The notes: a model not told the origin generated them from the letters alone. Shown: positions 25,319 through 33,679, numbered from the stretch's first letter. The stretch is DNA of 64,000 nt from CG2-30-58-95 sp964618215 (GCA_964618215.1 CAZTZE010000017.1:8645-72644), one strand, 5' to 3'. Translations and numbers: made by a program.

Positions 25319-25351
25319 AGACCTCACAGGTCTTAAAGACCTGTGAGGTCT
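25319..25351. repeat. Perfect 15-bp hairpin in the plsX leader
   Basis: The arms agacctcacaggtct and agacctgtgaggtct are perfectly complementary with a taa loop. It lies 27 bases ahead of the plsX start and just before the divergent tRNA-Leu promoter. It may be a regulatory hairpin, a protein-binding palindrome or a dispersed palindrome. Confidence 0.65.
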
Positions 25352-25364
25352 TGGGTGGTGTGGG

Positions 25365-25392
25365 TTGACAATCAATTGAACCCGATTATAAT
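25365..25392 (+). promoter_or_regulatory. Sigma-70-type promoter for tRNA-Leu
   Basis: A consensus -35 ttgaca (25365-25370) and a consensus -10 tataat (25387-25392) are 16 bases apart, and the tRNA gene begins 13 bases after the -10. Confidence 0.88.
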
Positions 25393-25404
25393 ACGGCTTG
25401 CTCT

Positions 25405-25486
25405 GCGCTGGTGCTGGAATTGGCAGACAGGCATGGTTGAGGGCCATGTGCCGCAAGGCGTGAGGGTTCAAGTCCCTCCCAGCGCA
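25405..25486 (+). tRNA. tRNA-Leu (anticodon GAG)
   Basis: A class II tRNA with a long variable arm. The acceptor stem is gcgctgg/ccagcgc, the anticodon stem catgg/ccatg frames the loop ttgaggg (anticodon GAG), the variable arm is gccgcaaggc, and the T arm is gaggg-ttcaagt-ccctc. The discriminator is A and CCA is not encoded. Confidence 0.94.
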
Positions 25487-25489
25487 CAC

Positions 25490-25520
25490 AAGACCCCCTT
25501 TCTCCGGGGGTCTTCTTTTT
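25490..25520 (+). terminator. Rho-independent terminator of tRNA-Leu
   Basis: Stem aagaccccc/gggggtctt followed by ctttttg, four bases behind the tRNA. Confidence 0.88.
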
Positions 25521-25537
25521 GGGAATAATGGTTTGGC

Positions 25538-25681
25538 TCAACGGCAGCAGCGACTCTTGCAAGACTCGTAACTACCCAAGACTCCCCTGCTGCCTTACCA
25601 ACAGTGACAAATCGTTCTTCGTCTGGATAGTCATCTTCTACAGTGAAGGCATTATCATCTGCGAGGACTGCAATAAGCAGC
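25538..25681 (-). pseudogene. Possible remnant of a BrnT-like toxin gene
   Basis: Read on the minus strand this gives a stretch with AFTVEDDYPDEERFVTVG, which resembles the core of BrnT ribonuclease toxins (DD-hydrophobic, then DEERF and a G). The usual N terminus and the RIISAR end are missing. It lies directly behind the 3' end of the zinc-ribbon gene at 25682. The match is from memory and short, so confidence is low. Confidence 0.3.
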
Positions 25682-26389
25682 TTACGGGGCTGCCTCAAGC
25701 AAATATGTGCCGTCGCTCTGCGTTTCCTTCGCCCAGCCGCTTTGCCCTCCCTCACCGAACTCCACCATCCACCAGTAGGTGTTTTCCGCACACACCGGAC
25801 CGTCACGGATGATTACCCCGGCACCCTCCGGAACTGCTCCAACTTCATTTGCATTAGATCGTGGTTGATCATAGAATATCAACGAGTAACCACCCACATT
25901 AACCACCTGGGCATGGTCTCCCTTCCGCAATCTGGATGGCGGCGCTCCGGGGCAGTCTGGGATACCTGTCTCTGCGCTTGTGGGCGTTGCATCTGCGGTT
26001 GGCAGCACATTTGACGGAGGCAAGACAGGATTTGTGGTAGGCGTTATGCTTACTGAAGCGGGTGAATTGATTTTCTTGTAGATAAAATACCCCCCCACAG
26101 CGAGCACACTCAAGCATAACCCGCCAAACAGAACAACTAATCCAACGATCAGACAGGTGTTGCGGCTCTTTTTCGGGGCAGGTTCGGTGGAATAGTTGGT
26201 TTGCGGAAGGGGAGGCGGGGGAGCGTACTGCGGGTTTACCAGAGGCAGTGGAACAGCCTGGAATGGCGGTGGTTGAGGTTGAGAAATTATCGCTTCTGCC
26301 ACGGGCTGGCCGCAATCCTCGCAGAATTGTGCTTCTACATCCAGGAACGCGCCACACTGTTTACAGCGTTTGTTTGGGTCTGGCATCAT
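25682..26389 (-). CDS. Zinc-ribbon, membrane-anchored protein with SH3-like C-terminal domain
   Basis: 235 residues in three parts. Residues 1-32 form a zinc ribbon with two CxxC pairs (CKQCG and CEDCG). Residues 33-75 are a Pro/Gln-rich linker. A membrane helix follows at about 78-102. The exposed C-terminal domain (about 140-235) has the look of a bacterial SH3-like fold: HAQVVNVGGYSLIFYD, then GAGVIIRDGP and WWMVEFGEGGQSGWAKE. The N-terminal 115 residues are nearly a copy of the neighbouring protein at 26516. The ribbon would be cytoplasmic and the SH3 outside. Function is unknown. Confidence 0.8.
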   Translation of the reverse strand: MMPDPNKRCKQCGAFLDVEAQFCEDCGQPVAEAIISQPQPPPFQAVPLPLVNPQYAPPPPLPQTNYSTEPAPKKSRNTCLIVGLVVLFGGLCLSVLAVGGYFIYKKINSPASVSITPTTNPVLPPSNVLPTADATPTSAETGIPDCPGAPPSRLRKGDHAQVVNVGGYSLIFYDQPRSNANEVGAVPEGAGVIIRDGPVCAENTYWWMVEFGEGGQSGWAKETQSDGTYLLEAAP

Positions 26390-26423
26390 ATAGCCTCTAT
26401 TCGGTTGCTATGGTTGGGAGCGG

Positions 26424-26475
26424 TTATTGCGCAGCCGGTGTTCCGCACTTCCCGCAAAACTTTTTACAAATTTCA
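26424..26475 (-). pseudogene. Duplicated 3' tail of the zinc-ribbon gene at 27513
   Basis: Read on the minus strand this encodes ICKKFCGKCGTPAAQ and a stop, matching the last residues of the protein at 27513-28148 (KKFCGKCGTPVAQ). The following spacer (cctctattcggttgctatgg) is also shared. It shows that the tail, the spacer and the front of the next gene were duplicated as one block. Confidence 0.75.
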
Positions 26476-26515
26476 GGAGCGGTGAAAACACAGCATGACA
26501 GCCATCCTTTTCAAT

Positions 26516-27478
26516 CTAAGGCGCCGACCAAACTTTCAAATATTGATAGGCGACATGGATGCCCGTCCTGCCCTGGATATACAGCCCAACCGACCCGGTA
26601 TCGAAGGAGTCGTCAATGACCGTGGTCAGGAGGATATCATTGGCAAAGACAGAAATTTGATTTCCCTGGCAGGTAACCCGCAAGCGGTTCGCCTGAGAGG
26701 CGTGCAAGGCCGGCGATATTGTCCAATCCTGGAGGCGATGCCATTCTCCATCCACCTTTTTGTCGATGACGTAATCGCCGTTGTAGCCTACCAGGAACAG
26801 GTAAAAGTTATTTTCATCCTTGAAGCGGAAGATCAGCCCATAGGTCCAGGCCTGGGGTCCTTCGACGAAGCGCGCCTGGCTTTCCAGGGTGAAATCAGCG
26901 TAGTTTTTATCCGGCAGCCATACAAAGTGGTTGTATTCCGACCCATCGCCCTGCATGCGCCAATGAAATTCGGCGCCGGAAAATTCGCTCTGGATGTACG
27001 TTTTCTCAGCAATCCACTTGTCCTTAATGGAGGCGGGAGGCTGTGCAAAGTCGATATCCAAGAGAAGCGTGGAGCCAGCCGGCTGGGGCGGTTCAGTCGG
27101 CGTGGAGCTAGGTGACTGTCCGGTCGCTGGGGGCATCGCCACCTGCGTGGGTGAAGCAAATCGGTTGTAGATAAAATACCCCCCCACCGCGAGTACACTC
27201 AAGCATAACCCGCCAAACAGCAAACCTAATCCAACGGTCAGACAGGTGTTGCTGTTCTTTTTCGGGGCAGGTTCAGTGGAATAGTTGGTTTGCGGAAGGG
27301 GAGGCGGGGGAGCATACTGTGGGTTTACCAAAGGCTGTGGAATAACCTGTAATGGCGACGGTTGAGATTGAGAAACCGTTGGTTCTGCCACGGGCTGGCC
27401 GCAATCCTCGCAGAATTGTGTGTTTTCATCCAGGAATGCGCCACAATGTTTGCAGCGTTTGTTTTGGTCTGGGATCAT
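26516..27478 (-). CDS. Zinc-ribbon, membrane-anchored protein with LamG/DUF1080-like C-terminal domain
   Basis: 320 residues and a paralogue of the protein at 25682 over the first 115 residues (zinc ribbon CKHCG/CEDCG, Pro-rich linker, membrane helix). The C-terminal part (about 140-320) differs: LLLDIDFAQPPAS, FTLESQARF, YGLIFRFKDENNFYLFLVGYNGDY and GSVGLYIQGR read like a concanavalin-type jelly roll of the LamG/DUF1080 kind, which often binds glycans. So one anchor has been paired with two different outer domains. The outer role is inference. Confidence 0.8.
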   Translation of the reverse strand: MIPDQNKRCKHCGAFLDENTQFCEDCGQPVAEPTVSQSQPSPLQVIPQPLVNPQYAPPPPLPQTNYSTEPAPKKNSNTCLTVGLGLLFGGLCLSVLAVGGYFIYNRFASPTQVAMPPATGQSPSSTPTEPPQPAGSTLLLDIDFAQPPASIKDKWIAEKTYIQSEFSGAEFHWRMQGDGSEYNHFVWLPDKNYADFTLESQARFVEGPQAWTYGLIFRFKDENNFYLFLVGYNGDYVIDKKVDGEWHRLQDWTISPALHASQANRLRVTCQGNQISVFANDILLTTVIDDSFDTGSVGLYIQGRTGIHVAYQYLKVWSAP

Positions 27479-27512
27479 ATAACCTCTATTCGGTTGCTAT
27501 GGTTTGGAGCGG

Positions 27513-28148
27513 TTATTGCGCAACCGGTGTTCCACACTTCCCGCAAAACTTTTTACCAACTTTTATCGCAGCACCGCAATTTCCGCAAAACGCGGCGGCA
27601 TCTACAGAAGGGGCCGGGGGGGACGGAGCAGCTTGGGGAGGGTTCACTTTTTCGAGAAATCCATCCAGCGTTCCCCAAAGCAGTCCCTCTGCACCCGGCA
27701 GCTTGTGGCTTTTTTGGTTCTTCCCATCCTCCAGGATGAGCTGCAGCCCTTCGGGTGTGTTTTCGATCTTGAAGGAAGTGCCCCTGCTTTTTTTGCCGGG
27801 GAGCTGAATATTCCAGATCCCAAGATACGGAACACCATCCGAATCCAGGCTGAAGATCAGCTCCTGATTCTTCTTTTGGCAGGTCAACATGCCGCCCAAA
27901 CCTGGAGAACCAAAGTAGGTTGCTTTCCAGGCCGAGCGTGAACCCCCTTGGGAAGACGGTCGGGTTTTCATCCATTCGGCCAGGGGAAACAGGCTGCCGG
28001 CCAGAGCGCCCAGGTCTGCTGCTTTTCCCAGGCTGAGCATGTTCAGCGCCTGATCAAGTACATCTAAATTCTCAGCCACGGGAAGTGGGATGGATATCTT
28101 CTGCTCCAGGGAAGCAAAGTCAATGGAGAAATCTTCGTTCGCCTTCAT
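27513..28148 (-). CDS. Protein with C-terminal zinc ribbon, 211 aa
   Basis: No signal peptide or membrane helix. The N-terminal 170 residues are unfamiliar, with a strand-rich middle (LTCQKKNQELIFSLDSDG and IWNIQLPGKK). A Pro-rich linker and a C-terminal zinc ribbon with two CxxC pairs (CGNCG and CGKCG) follow. The ATG at 28148 overlaps the stop of the upstream large gene by one base within ATGA, so the two are translationally coupled. This supports a shared function with the exported 1040-residue protein. Confidence 0.75.
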   Translation of the reverse strand: MKANEDFSIDFASLEQKISIPLPVAENLDVLDQALNMLSLGKAADLGALAGSLFPLAEWMKTRPSSQGGSRSAWKATYFGSPGLGGMLTCQKKNQELIFSLDSDGVPYLGIWNIQLPGKKSRGTSFKIENTPEGLQLILEDGKNQKSHKLPGAEGLLWGTLDGFLEKVNPPQAAPSPPAPSVDAAAFCGNCGAAIKVGKKFCGKCGTPVAQ

Positions 28149-31100
28149 CAGTCCACCTCCTTGGCCGAATGCGTCGAATTGAGTCTTGTAATGTACCGAT
28201 TGAACCACATGGTAGAATAACGGTAGTAAGAGCCATCCGCTTGCACCATGGAGGAATCGGACTGTAACGATTTTTCATTGGCCAGAGATGTATAAAGGTA
28301 TGACAAGCCGAGAGCGTCCATAATTTCCTTACGTGAAGCGCCCGCAAACCAGGCTCTGAGCCCTCGCAGAGCCCCGGAGAGTGGCACCGCGTAGCCTAGG
28401 TGAGCGCATAAGAGGCACAAAGGAAGGACAAGGACGGCAATGTAAGCGGCCACTTCGGCCATCCTTGCTCTCTCTCCCCAAATATTATCCATCAACCCAT
28501 CCGGCGATGCATAAGATGGGTCTTTCCATTTTTGTTCCCACCATGGATCCAGCGCTTTATAAGCCTTGTAGCGGTCATTTCCAGAGAGGAAGAAACTGGC
28601 CCAAACATGAAACGGCCGCATGGCATAATGATCGTATTCGATGCCATTCATGCAGTGCATCAAGATCATCCCATTTTTCACTTCTTCGCCGCTATCATAA
28701 TGCCGGCGCTGGTCCAGCCATTCGCAGATCGAGTCCTGCAAGTTCCGGCAGACATATGGGCTTTCTTTGCCAAGACATTCTGGAATAATCCAGGCTATGT
28801 TATAGAGCGGCCCGCGGGCATAAAGGGGTACTTTTTCGTTCAAGGCACTAAACATGCGGCGAGCGTTAGCGGGCGTATCTTCGTCCACCCAAAACGGATT
28901 GTTGATCTTGGGAGTTATCTTTTTATCGGTGAGCATCGCTCTGAGCATTTTGCCGACGTTATCATTCAGGTCAATGGTCACGCTGGCTTCCAGGGTGATC
29001 TCGGAATCTTTACCGGCCCATTCGCAGGAAAGCCGGTAGACCGCTTGCGGCAGGGTCTGCCAGGATAAATCCTTGTACCGCAGGATCCAGCACGCCGAGC
29101 CTTTGACCAGGGCGGCGCCGCGGTTTTCTGGATAATTTTCTTCAGGCCGGGTGTGCTGGACCGCGGAGCACCGGTCCAGTGAGAGGCTGGAGCCGGGTGG
29201 GTCCTCGATGTTCAGCATCAGGGACTGCTTGGGAAGCGGCTTGCCAGAGGGCAGCACGGTCAGGTAGGCGTAAGCCTCTGAAGTACCACGCAGCCGGCCA
29301 GGTGTCACCCACAACTGCAACTTGAGGAACTGCGGCTTGACGGAGATCTCATAATCCGACTGGTCCAGCTCATAATTCGTAGGCCCGCCATCCTTGAGCC
29401 TGGCCTTCACGGACAACTTGTGAGGCCGGTCAATGCGTTCTTTGGTTGCTTTGAGACCATAGCTTGAGATCAGGTCATAGGCAAAAAGGCCCGCACCGCT
29501 TTGCGCTTCATTAACTTTCGGGTGATTAAAATCCGTGATATCCCCATCCGCCTTCCAACCGATGTAACCAATTTCAACCATGTCTTCGGCTTCCAGGTAT
29601 TGGAGCTCTTTCGACACTTCTTTATCCGTGCGAATAAAGAATAACGCCAGCGGCAGTGTGTCCACGCCATCGGCAACAAACTCCATTTCATCGTATGACT
29701 CGTCGTTGTAGGTGTGCCCGCCGGAAGCACGCGTATCCCCCCGGTCATAGCTGTAAGCCAGCATTGTCACTTGCGGACGTAGTTGATAGGTGATCTCCGC
29801 ATCGTAGGGTTCCTGGTCGTCCCGCGGGATGGCAGTGACCTGGAGCTTGAGATTGCCTTCTTCGTCGGTCAGGTGTTCGCCAAACGCCTCTTCGAGTTTG
29901 TCCTCTTTCAGCGTCATCTTCACCCGCCAGGTCATTCCATCGTCGAGCAAGCGAGCTTCCTCCAGGACCAGGAGATCCGGATGGGCGGTACAGAGCGCTT
30001 CTGGTTTGGGGAAATCGTACTCGAAACTGACCTGCACTGGTGTGCTGGTGCCGCGAACGCAGAAGTAGACCAACATATCCGGCACCAACCAGCATTTTTC
30101 AGCCTTGACATAGCGGATGACCGGTTGGCCCTGCGCCGCCTTCGCCACCAGATCCACAGCCATGATCACTTTGACCTGGGCCGAGGCGCCACCCTGGGCG
30201 GCTGAGGCGTTGAACTTCACCAGCACTTCGCCCTGGCTGGGTTGGCCCACCTGGGTGAAGTTGCAGTTGATCTGCCCCTGCCCGCTGACCGGCGTGACCT
30301 GCAAGAAGCCAGCCGCCGTACCCGGCACATCCACCCGGATGGCGGAATCCGCGGCCCTGGCTGTGGCGCCGTCCGCGGTCACCTGCCAGACTGCGGCGTT
30401 GACCGAAACCGGCTGCTTGGGCATGAGCATGACCGCCTCACTGCTGATCTGCAAAATGTAACCCACCACCTGCTTGGGGTCTTGTTCTTCCTGGTCTTTG
30501 CCGGCTTTGGCCCGGTTTTCACGATTGATGCTCAAGATGGTCGCCACCGCCGAGGCGAGAATACCCCCAGCAACCAACACGCCAGCCCCCGCACCCAGCG
30601 CGCCGCCCACGTCAACGACGACCTGCCAGGGGGCAGAAGATGCTCTGGAACCTACCGGACCAACCCGAATGCCCCTGGCGACCTGGATCATCTGTGCCTT
30701 CACGTTCTGAAAGGCTTCCATGCTCTGACTGCCGGCTCTGCCGTCTACGTAGATCGGACCTACCGCTGTTTGGGCTAGCATTCTGACCACCACGCCCGGC
30801 CCCACGTATACATACAAATGCTCGGTGTAGCATGGAGCAGTATAGGAGTCTCCAGGCCGGCCGGTATCATTCTGTTCGTGCATATGCTCGCGCGTATTTA
30901 ACAGCGCTGGATAGCCGCTCCAGGTGGTCTCAGAGAACGTTTCCACATACCCCGCCGCGCTATACTCATCGAGGGGGACTCGGTACACTTGGAGATCGGC
31001 GGCGGACTGAACCTCCGACGCGCCCCGGTCGATATGTACCTGGATCATGGCATTGGCTTTAGGATCTTCGTCGATTGTACTGAGATCCGCCAGGAAAGAA

Positions 31101-31270
31101 ATATCATCTCCATCATCAGACAGATTGTCTCCCTCCCACCCGGACGGCAGCGGATCCCACGTGGCCTCCATCAGGATCGTCTGGGCCAAAGCACGACCAG
31201 TCAACAGCGAGGCACTGAGAATCAACATGAACAAAACCAAACCCCAATAGCGATTGCGTTTGTGTCCCAT
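28148..31270 (-). CDS. Large exported protein with possible transglutaminase-like domain, 1040 aa
   Basis: I cannot place the whole protein in a family. It has a signal peptide (about 1-28, ending GRALAQ), a glycine/alanine-rich membrane segment near 220-250 followed by a Lys/Glu-rich stretch, several Ig-like strand-rich regions (about 290-800), and a second hydrophobic helix near 935-960. In the C-terminal region Cys841 (in VCRNLQD), His888 (in FHVWASFF) and Asp908 (in ALDPWW) are ordered and spaced like the Cys-His-Asp triad of transglutaminase-like peptidases. The ATG at 31270 is preferred because aaggaggt lies eight bases ahead; the ATG at 31276 is too close to it. It overlaps or abuts both neighbours. 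Confidence 0.72.
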   Translation of the reverse strand: MGHKRNRYWGLVLFMLILSASLLTGRALAQTILMEATWDPLPSGWEGDNLSDDGDDISFLADLSTIDEDPKANAMIQVHIDRGASEVQSAADLQVYRVPLDEYSAAGYVETFSETTWSGYPALLNTREHMHEQNDTGRPGDSYTAPCYTEHLYVYVGPGVVVRMLAQTAVGPIYVDGRAGSQSMEAFQNVKAQMIQVARGIRVGPVGSRASSAPWQVVVDVGGALGAGAGVLVAGGILASAVATILSINRENRAKAGKDQEEQDPKQVVGYILQISSEAVMLMPKQPVSVNAAVWQVTADGATARAADSAIRVDVPGTAAGFLQVTPVSGQGQINCNFTQVGQPSQGEVLVKFNASAAQGGASAQVKVIMAVDLVAKAAQGQPVIRYVKAEKCWLVPDMLVYFCVRGTSTPVQVSFEYDFPKPEALCTAHPDLLVLEEARLLDDGMTWRVKMTLKEDKLEEAFGEHLTDEEGNLKLQVTAIPRDDQEPYDAEITYQLRPQVTMLAYSYDRGDTRASGGHTYNDESYDEMEFVADGVDTLPLALFFIRTDKEVSKELQYLEAEDMVEIGYIGWKADGDITDFNHPKVNEAQSGAGLFAYDLISSYGLKATKERIDRPHKLSVKARLKDGGPTNYELDQSDYEISVKPQFLKLQLWVTPGRLRGTSEAYAYLTVLPSGKPLPKQSLMLNIEDPPGSSLSLDRCSAVQHTRPEENYPENRGAALVKGSACWILRYKDLSWQTLPQAVYRLSCEWAGKDSEITLEASVTIDLNDNVGKMLRAMLTDKKITPKINNPFWVDEDTPANARRMFSALNEKVPLYARGPLYNIAWIIPECLGKESPYVCRNLQDSICEWLDQRRHYDSGEEVKNGMILMHCMNGIEYDHYAMRPFHVWASFFLSGNDRYKAYKALDPWWEQKWKDPSYASPDGLMDNIWGERARMAEVAAYIAVLVLPLCLLCAHLGYAVPLSGALRGLRAWFAGASRKEIMDALGLSYLYTSLANEKSLQSDSSMVQADGSYYRYSTMWFNRYITRLNSTHSAKEVD

Positions 31271-31275
31271 CGTCA

Positions 31276-31956
31276 TTACCTCCTTGCCGCCCGCCAGGCG
31301 GTACCCAGGGATGTAAACAGACAAACCAACTTTGTTATCCCGCCCACACAGGCCCCCAGCATGCCGGTCGCTGATTGTGTACCCATGATGGCTGCCTTGA
31401 ACGATCCGAACAGCAAGCCACCCTGAAGCAGGAAAAGGCCAAGCGCAGCTACTACAGTTACAAGTGAAACTGGACCGCGTTTCTTGTCCGCGGCTAGTCC
31501 GCTTACCAGGCCGACCACCGTCAATATCACTTGCAGGCAGGCTGTCAGCCAGGCGCTTGTATCCTGGGTAGCAAGAGTCGTCACCAACGTGATGGCTGAG
31601 GCAATCGTGAGTCCCACCACCGAGCCGCGCAGGGAGCGTCCCACCGAAGCAGTTTTGCGGGAGACAACCGATCGAGCCGCTTTGGTCACCATTGGAGTAA
31701 AGGTAGGCAGCGTATTTCCCACCACTGTCTGCCAGCCTAAGGGCAATCCGGTTGATGCGGCGCCGAGCATGCCTTGTGCGGCTTTACCAACCGCCTGAAT
31801 CTGACTCTGCTGTAATGCGATCGGTCGTTTTGCCGGACTGTGTGGAGGCGGCTTCACCGAGGAAGCCGTCACTGCTGTGCCACACGTCTTACAGAATTTA
31901 GCTTTCGCTGAAATTTGGGCTCCACAGCGAGGGCACACGGGCATTGAATTCTGCAT
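31276..31956 (-). CDS. Zinc-ribbon multi-spanning membrane protein, 226 aa
   Basis: An N-terminal zinc ribbon (CPRCG and CKTCG, residues about 8-32) is followed by a Pro/Ser linker, a Gly/Thr-rich stretch with TGLPLGWQTVVGNTLP, and three to four membrane segments in the C-terminal half (from about residue 115). The start at MQNSMPVCPRCG has a ggagaattgac site. The stop TAA overlaps the first possible start of the large exported gene. The ribbon design matches the other proteins of this cluster. Confidence 0.75.
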   Translation of the reverse strand: MQNSMPVCPRCGAQISAKAKFCKTCGTAVTASSVKPPPHSPAKRPIALQQSQIQAVGKAAQGMLGAASTGLPLGWQTVVGNTLPTFTPMVTKAARSVVSRKTASVGRSLRGSVVGLTIASAITLVTTLATQDTSAWLTACLQVILTVVGLVSGLAADKKRGPVSLVTVVAALGLFLLQGGLLFGSFKAAIMGTQSATGMLGACVGGITKLVCLFTSLGTAWRAARR

Positions 31957-32045
31957 GTCAATTCTCCTATTTCGGTTAAGACAAACCAAACTTGCATAGA
32001 GCAAAGGAGAAGGCAGGAGAGTGTTCTTTTATTATCCCCATTCCA

Positions 32046-32864
32046 TTATACACTAACCATTCGCTGAACCACATCTTCCACCTGTGCCATAACGCGGTCA
32101 GGCACAACAATATCCAAAATCAGTTCGTCGTTACGCGGAAGCCATGTGCTGATCGTGATCAGCAACCGCGTTGGGTGTCCCCGTTCCCACTCCACTTGTT
32201 TAAGTTTCGTTGAGTCGCCATCCATTTTTACATATCGCCCCAACGCATAGATTTCTCGTCCGCTCAACGCCACTTCTCCTGGCTCCGTCTGATGATAGCT
32301 TTGCCGCGCTGCTTGCCAATTCCCCAGCGTCACGACACTGCCAATCAAGCCACCCACCGAACCTCCCGCCAGCGCCCCCAGAATGCCCCCCACTCCGATC
32401 TCCAGTAGCGTCTCCCAGTCAAAGGCACGGAACGAGGCATTGCTCGCTCCGAGCGCTCCGCCAACCAACAACCCCGCTACTGCGAGCAGGAAAGTCAGAC
32501 ACCCCACCGGTAACAAGCGGTCTTCCTGCGCTTCCTGCCAGCGTGTCTCACGCAGCGCGGCCCATTCTTCCATCGTATAGATCCACCGTACTTGGGGACG
32601 TTCACTGCCCAAAAAGTTCCGTATCTGCCGTACCTGATGCTGCCCCCATAGCGCCACAAAAACTGAAATAGCGCCGAACAGAGCCACAGGCAAACCTGCC
32701 AACAACAGCGCCCCTCCAGGCACGATTCCAACGATCACCAGCCCTCCTACTACCAGGAACCCTGCCAGGGTCAACGCCGTTATCCCCAGCAACGGCCATA
32801 AACCAGGTAAAAAGGGATTGGGGATGTTGCGCCCCGAAGGTGATAGAACAGATGAAGAAGTCAT
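32046..32864 (-). CDS. Membrane protein, 272 aa, unknown family
   Basis: Two hydrophobic segments near the N terminus (about 22-72), a cytoplasmic stretch with IYTMEEWAALRETRWQEAQE, then two glycine-rich hydrophobic segments (about 118-180, with GGILGALAGGSVGGLIGSV), and a soluble C-terminal domain of about 80 residues ending MAQVEDVVQRMVSV. No zinc ribbon is seen. It is the first gene of the six-gene unit, 89 bases ahead of the next. Function unknown. Confidence 0.72.
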   Translation of the reverse strand: MTSSSVLSPSGRNIPNPFLPGLWPLLGITALTLAGFLVVGGLVIVGIVPGGALLLAGLPVALFGAISVFVALWGQHQVRQIRNFLGSERPQVRWIYTMEEWAALRETRWQEAQEDRLLPVGCLTFLLAVAGLLVGGALGASNASFRAFDWETLLEIGVGGILGALAGGSVGGLIGSVVTLGNWQAARQSYHQTEPGEVALSGREIYALGRYVKMDGDSTKLKQVEWERGHPTRLLITISTWLPRNDELILDIVVPDRVMAQVEDVVQRMVSV

Positions 32865-32897
32865 GGTTACAAGTTGAACTAAGCCGTTTGATACAGA

Positions 32898-33075
32898 TCA
32901 CTCCTCGATCTTCATCTTCTTCTCCAGCCAACGGACGAAGCTGGAGAGAAGCAGCGTCATCGAAAGGTACAGGAAGGCAATAACGTTGAAGGTTTCCATG
33001 ACGTGGAAGGTGCTGGCGCGGCGCAGGCGGCCCATCTGGGTCAGTTCCGGGACGGCCAGGAGGGTTGCATAGCCT
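32898..33075 (-). pseudogene. Truncated second copy of the amino-acid permease 3' end
   Basis: Matches 33743-33920, the last 59 codons of the intact permease gene, at most positions. It keeps the stop (tcactcctcgatcttcatc) and the family C terminus (ending KMKIEE) but breaks off at the upstream end just before the antitoxin gene stop. The toxin-antitoxin pair lies exactly between the intact and the broken copy. Confidence 0.85.
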
Positions 33076-33086
33076 TCTATATGGTC

Positions 33087-33359
33087 TTAAGCCGCTTGGC
33101 GTTGCTCTACCGCTGACCAAAATTCTTCTTCCGATAAGCCTTTACCTTCTTTCAGACTTTGCCTGGACTTCTCTAACATTGCCTGGAAACGAGGCGAACG
33201 CGCTAGAACAAGATTTTCCAGGTCTTCATCGTTGCTGGGAGCGATAAGGACGACTGCTGCTTTGCCATTTCGCGTGATGACGATTGGCCCTTCCGCGATG
33301 CACTGGTCTACATACGCGCTCAAATGTGTTTTTACATCTGCCAATGATGCGATTCTCAT
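33087..33359 (-). CDS. Type II antitoxin, Phd/YefM family
   Basis: 90 residues with the Phd/YefM N-terminal DNA-binding fold: MRIASLADVKTHLSAYVDQC, then GPIVITRNGKAAVVLIAP. The C-terminal half is acidic and helical (RQSLKEGKGLSEEEFWSAVEQR), as expected for the toxin-neutralising part. The start overlaps the toxin gene stop by four bases, so the toxin gene comes first in this unit. That order is less common for Phd pairs. It probably autorepresses the pair. Confidence 0.9.
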   Translation of the reverse strand: MRIASLADVKTHLSAYVDQCIAEGPIVITRNGKAAVVLIAPSNDEDLENLVLARSPRFQAMLEKSRQSLKEGKGLSEEEFWSAVEQRQAA

Positions 33360-33679
33360 TCTGTATACTCCTCGCCGCCGACAAATAGCCGATTACCTTC
33401 TTTTATACCTATCGCCAATACCCACACTTCCTGTTGTTCCTCGTCTATTTCGTACAGCACTCGATAGCGATTATTTGGCCCAAATCGTAGTTCCCATGTT
33501 GCACCGTAGGGGGCTGGTTGGTCTAATGTTTTCCGGTTACGAGTTTCGATATCAGGTGTATGGATCAGTTGCTCTCTAATCGTTTGGCGGATCAGGTTAT
33601 GGTATTTCCGCTCTATCCATTCCAAGTGCCCGACTGCTTCTGGCGCAAATTTTAGGGAGTGGGGTTGCTTCGGTGACAT
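33356..33679 (-). CDS. Type II toxin, RelE/ParE superfamily
   Basis: 107 residues with the small toxin fold: SLKFAPEAVGHLEWIERKYHN, then WELRFGPNNRYRVLYEIDEEQQEVWVLAIG. The strand pair around YRVLYEID and the late basic residues are typical of RelE/ParE-type toxins; mRNA cleavage or gyrase poisoning cannot be told apart. It is upstream of its antitoxin. It lies 63 bases behind the permease stop. A taactata stretch just ahead of the ATG may hold its promoter. Confidence 0.87.
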   Translation of the reverse strand: MSPKQPHSLKFAPEAVGHLEWIERKYHNLIRQTIREQLIHTPDIETRNRKTLDQPAPYGATWELRFGPNNRYRVLYEIDEEQQEVWVLAIGIKEGNRLFVGGEEYTE

